Positions 20,385 to 21,236 of a DNA stretch of 21,236 nt are shown here, in pieces. This DNA comes from Actinomycetes bacterium (lineage in GTDB: Bacteria; Actinomycetota; Actinomycetes; Actinomycetales; Demequinaceae): the NCBI GenBank assembly GCA_023432235.1, contig JAEYUX010000122.1, positions 1 through 21,236 on the forward strand, given 5' to 3'. The position numbers and the translations under genes are program-made. Position 1 is the stretch's first letter. Every line of letters starts with the position of its first letter. The notes beneath the pieces are model-generated. The model was not told the DNA's origin and did not search any database. It worked only from the letters and a program-made list of their open reading frames with translations.

Positions 20385-20458
20385 CGACCCTGACGGGACT
20401 TGAACCCGCGACCTCCGCCGTGACAGGGCGGCGCGCTAACCAACTGCGCTACAGGGCC
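20385..20458 (-). tRNA. tRNA-Asp (GTC)
   Basis: Acceptor GGCCCTG pairs with CAGGGTC (one G-U). The anticodon arm CCGCC-CTGTCAC-GGCGG gives GTC, and the T-arm contains GGGTTCAAGTCCC. Discriminator G; CCA is not encoded. 74 nt. Confidence 0.96.
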
Positions 20459-20515
20459 TTACGGTCCGCGAAGCGAACCGAAGATAAAGTGTAGACCATC
20501 GCTATTGGTGTGTTG

Positions 20516-20588
20516 TACCCCCAACGGGATTCGAACCCGTGCTACCGCCGTGAAAGGGCGGCGTCCTAGGCCGCTAGACGATGAGGGC
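20516..20588 (-). tRNA. tRNA-Glu (TTC)
   Basis: Acceptor GCCCTCA pairs with TGGGGGT (two wobble pairs). The anticodon arm CCGCC-CTTTCAC-GGCGG gives TTC, and the T-arm contains GGGTTCGAATCCC. Discriminator A; CCA is not encoded. 73 nt. It is the first gene of the Glu-Asp-Phe cluster on this strand. Confidence 0.96.
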
Positions 20589-20706
20589 CGGCACACCACA
20601 ATTGCCTGGTCGCCAATGATACGTGCCAGAGCGCTTCGGAGCCAATCGCCGTCTGTGACGGGCTATCGCGAACGGGGACGCGGGCCTTCCGTGCCACGAT
20701 TGACGC

Positions 20707-21060
20707 ATGATGGCGATGTCGCGCGAGGAGTTCGAGAGTGCTGTCGATGACGCCCTCGACATGGTGCCCGAGGAGCTTCTCGACCTCATGGACAACGTCG
20801 TCATCCTCGTCGAAGATGATGCCCCCGACGGTGACCCGGATTTGCTCGGCCTCTACGACGGTGTCTCGCTCACTGACCGCGGCGCCGACTGGGGGATGGG
20901 CGAGCTGCCGGATCGCATCTTCATCTACATGAACCCCACCCTTGCGATGTGCGCCGACGCTGATGAGGTTCGCGATGAGGTCGCTGTCACCGTGGTTCAT
21001 GAGATCGCGCACCACTTTGGCATCGACGACGAACGGCTTCATGAGTTGGGTTGGGGCTAA
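20707..21060 (+). CDS. Zincin-like metallopeptidase family protein
   Basis: A 117-aa acidic, soluble protein of the small actinobacterial zincin-like family. The C-terminus carries the zinc motif HEIAHHFGIDDERLHELGW (His98, Glu99, His102), in the conserved position right at the end. The N-terminal half holds FESAVDDALDMVPEELLDLM and the middle the short strand DRIFIYMNP. The fold is that of a metalloprotease, but proteolysis has not, to my knowledge, been shown for the family. No signal peptide is seen. There is no good Shine-Dalgarno; CACGAT 6 nt before ATG 20707 is a weak leaderless-type -10. ATGs at codons 2 and 4 are alternatives. Confidence 0.88.
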   Translation: MMAMSREEFESAVDDALDMVPEELLDLMDNVVILVEDDAPDGDPDLLGLYDGVSLTDRGADWGMGELPDRIFIYMNPTLAMCADADEVRDEVAVTVVHEIAHHFGIDDERLHELGWG

Positions 21061-21132
21061 GGACACCATGCCGAGGGCCGACGCTGTGTGACGGCCGCGC
21101 ACAACGCCGCCGACGCGGTGGCGGGGAAAGCA

Positions 21133-21166
21133 AAGAGCCGCGCCACCCGAAGGTGACGCGGCTCTT
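21133..21166. terminator. Bidirectional terminator between the zincin and the edge gene
   Basis: Stem AAGAGCCGCG (21133-21142) with CGCGGCTCTT (21157-21166), continued past one mismatch by CACC/GGTG, with a CGAA loop. It is suited to both convergent genes; on the minus strand it ends the truncated gene 10 bp after its stop. Confidence 0.85.
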
Positions 21167-21176
21167 CTCAACAGAC

Positions 21177-21236
21177 TTAGCCGTCGGCTGCTTTCTTTGC
21201 CGGGGCCTTCTTCGCTGCCGGCTTCTTGGCTGCCGG
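21177..21236 (-). CDS. Lys/Ala/Pro-rich C-terminus of a truncated gene (possibly HU/histone-like)
   Basis: Only the last 19 residues and the stop lie in the window: PAAKKPAAKKAPAKKAADG. Such PAKKA repeats are typical of the nucleic-acid-binding tails of actinobacterial HU (HupB-type) and histone H1-like proteins, but similar tails occur on other DNA- or RNA-binding proteins, so the identity is open. The frame reaches the window edge unbroken, and a strong terminator follows the stop, supporting a real gene end. Confidence 0.7.
   Translation of the reverse strand, partial: PAAKKPAAKKAPAKKAADG

Noticed and set aside
20253..20588. tRNA cluster as an integration site for a mobile element.
   Set aside because: No integrase or duplicated tRNA 3' end is visible on either side within the window.

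Overview
The window looks like chromosome from a high-GC actinomycete, most likely of the Micrococcales (Cellulomonas/Demequina-like). That placement is inferred, not proven. It rests on a BldC-type regulator, a DUF3073 protein, an actinobacterial Holin-X protein, a [4Fe-4S]-type PurF, MacB/FtsX-type ABC genes driven by a NarL-type two-component system, and several genes with leaderless-type starts. No insertion sequence, integrase, prophage or CRISPR array was seen.

Layout. 1-709 (-): start-proximal part of a LacI-family regulator cut by the window edge, with a perfect palindrome in front of it. 863-5722 (-): histidine kinase, response regulator, ABC ATPase and FtsX-type permease in tight order, followed by a single-domain rhodanese. 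A perfect inverted repeat lies between the regulator and the ABC genes. 5916-6347 (+): small unrecognised protein. 6428-9208 (+): purL and a bacterial SCP-like gene. 9279-10307 (+): secreted GH6 beta-1,4-glucanase with a CebR-like box in front. 10308-10748: regulatory gap with two LacI-type operator candidates. 10749-14237 (+): alpha-glucoside-type ABC importer (AglE-, AglF- and AglG-like) without its own ATPase, with a large hairpin between the binding-protein and permease genes. 14308-17244 (+): small membrane protein, purF and purM, all overlapping. 17314-17487 (-): 57-aa DUF3073 gene. 17712-17921 (+): bldC-like gene. 18103-19685 (+): O6-alkylguanine-DNA alkyltransferase and an EamA exporter. 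19670-20050 (-): Holin-X family protein. 20253-20588 (-): tRNA-Glu, tRNA-Asp, tRNA-Phe. 20707-21060 (+): zincin-like protein. 21177-21236 (-): Lys/Ala/Pro-rich C-terminus of a truncated gene, possibly a HU/histone-like protein.

How it works together. PurL, PurF and PurM catalyse steps 4, 1 and 5 of IMP synthesis. A sugar-utilisation module (GH6 plus importer) sits between purL-SCP and the purF-purM block, each part with its own LacI-type operator candidates. The two-component system probably controls the adjacent ABC exporter through the 4244-4259 repeat. I found no convincing undescribed system. The most distinctive signals are regulatory: the CebR-like box with two extra bases, the paired operators, the response-regulator-type repeat, four genes with a TANNNT element 6-7 nt before the start codon and no good ribosome binding site, and a large intercistronic hairpin.
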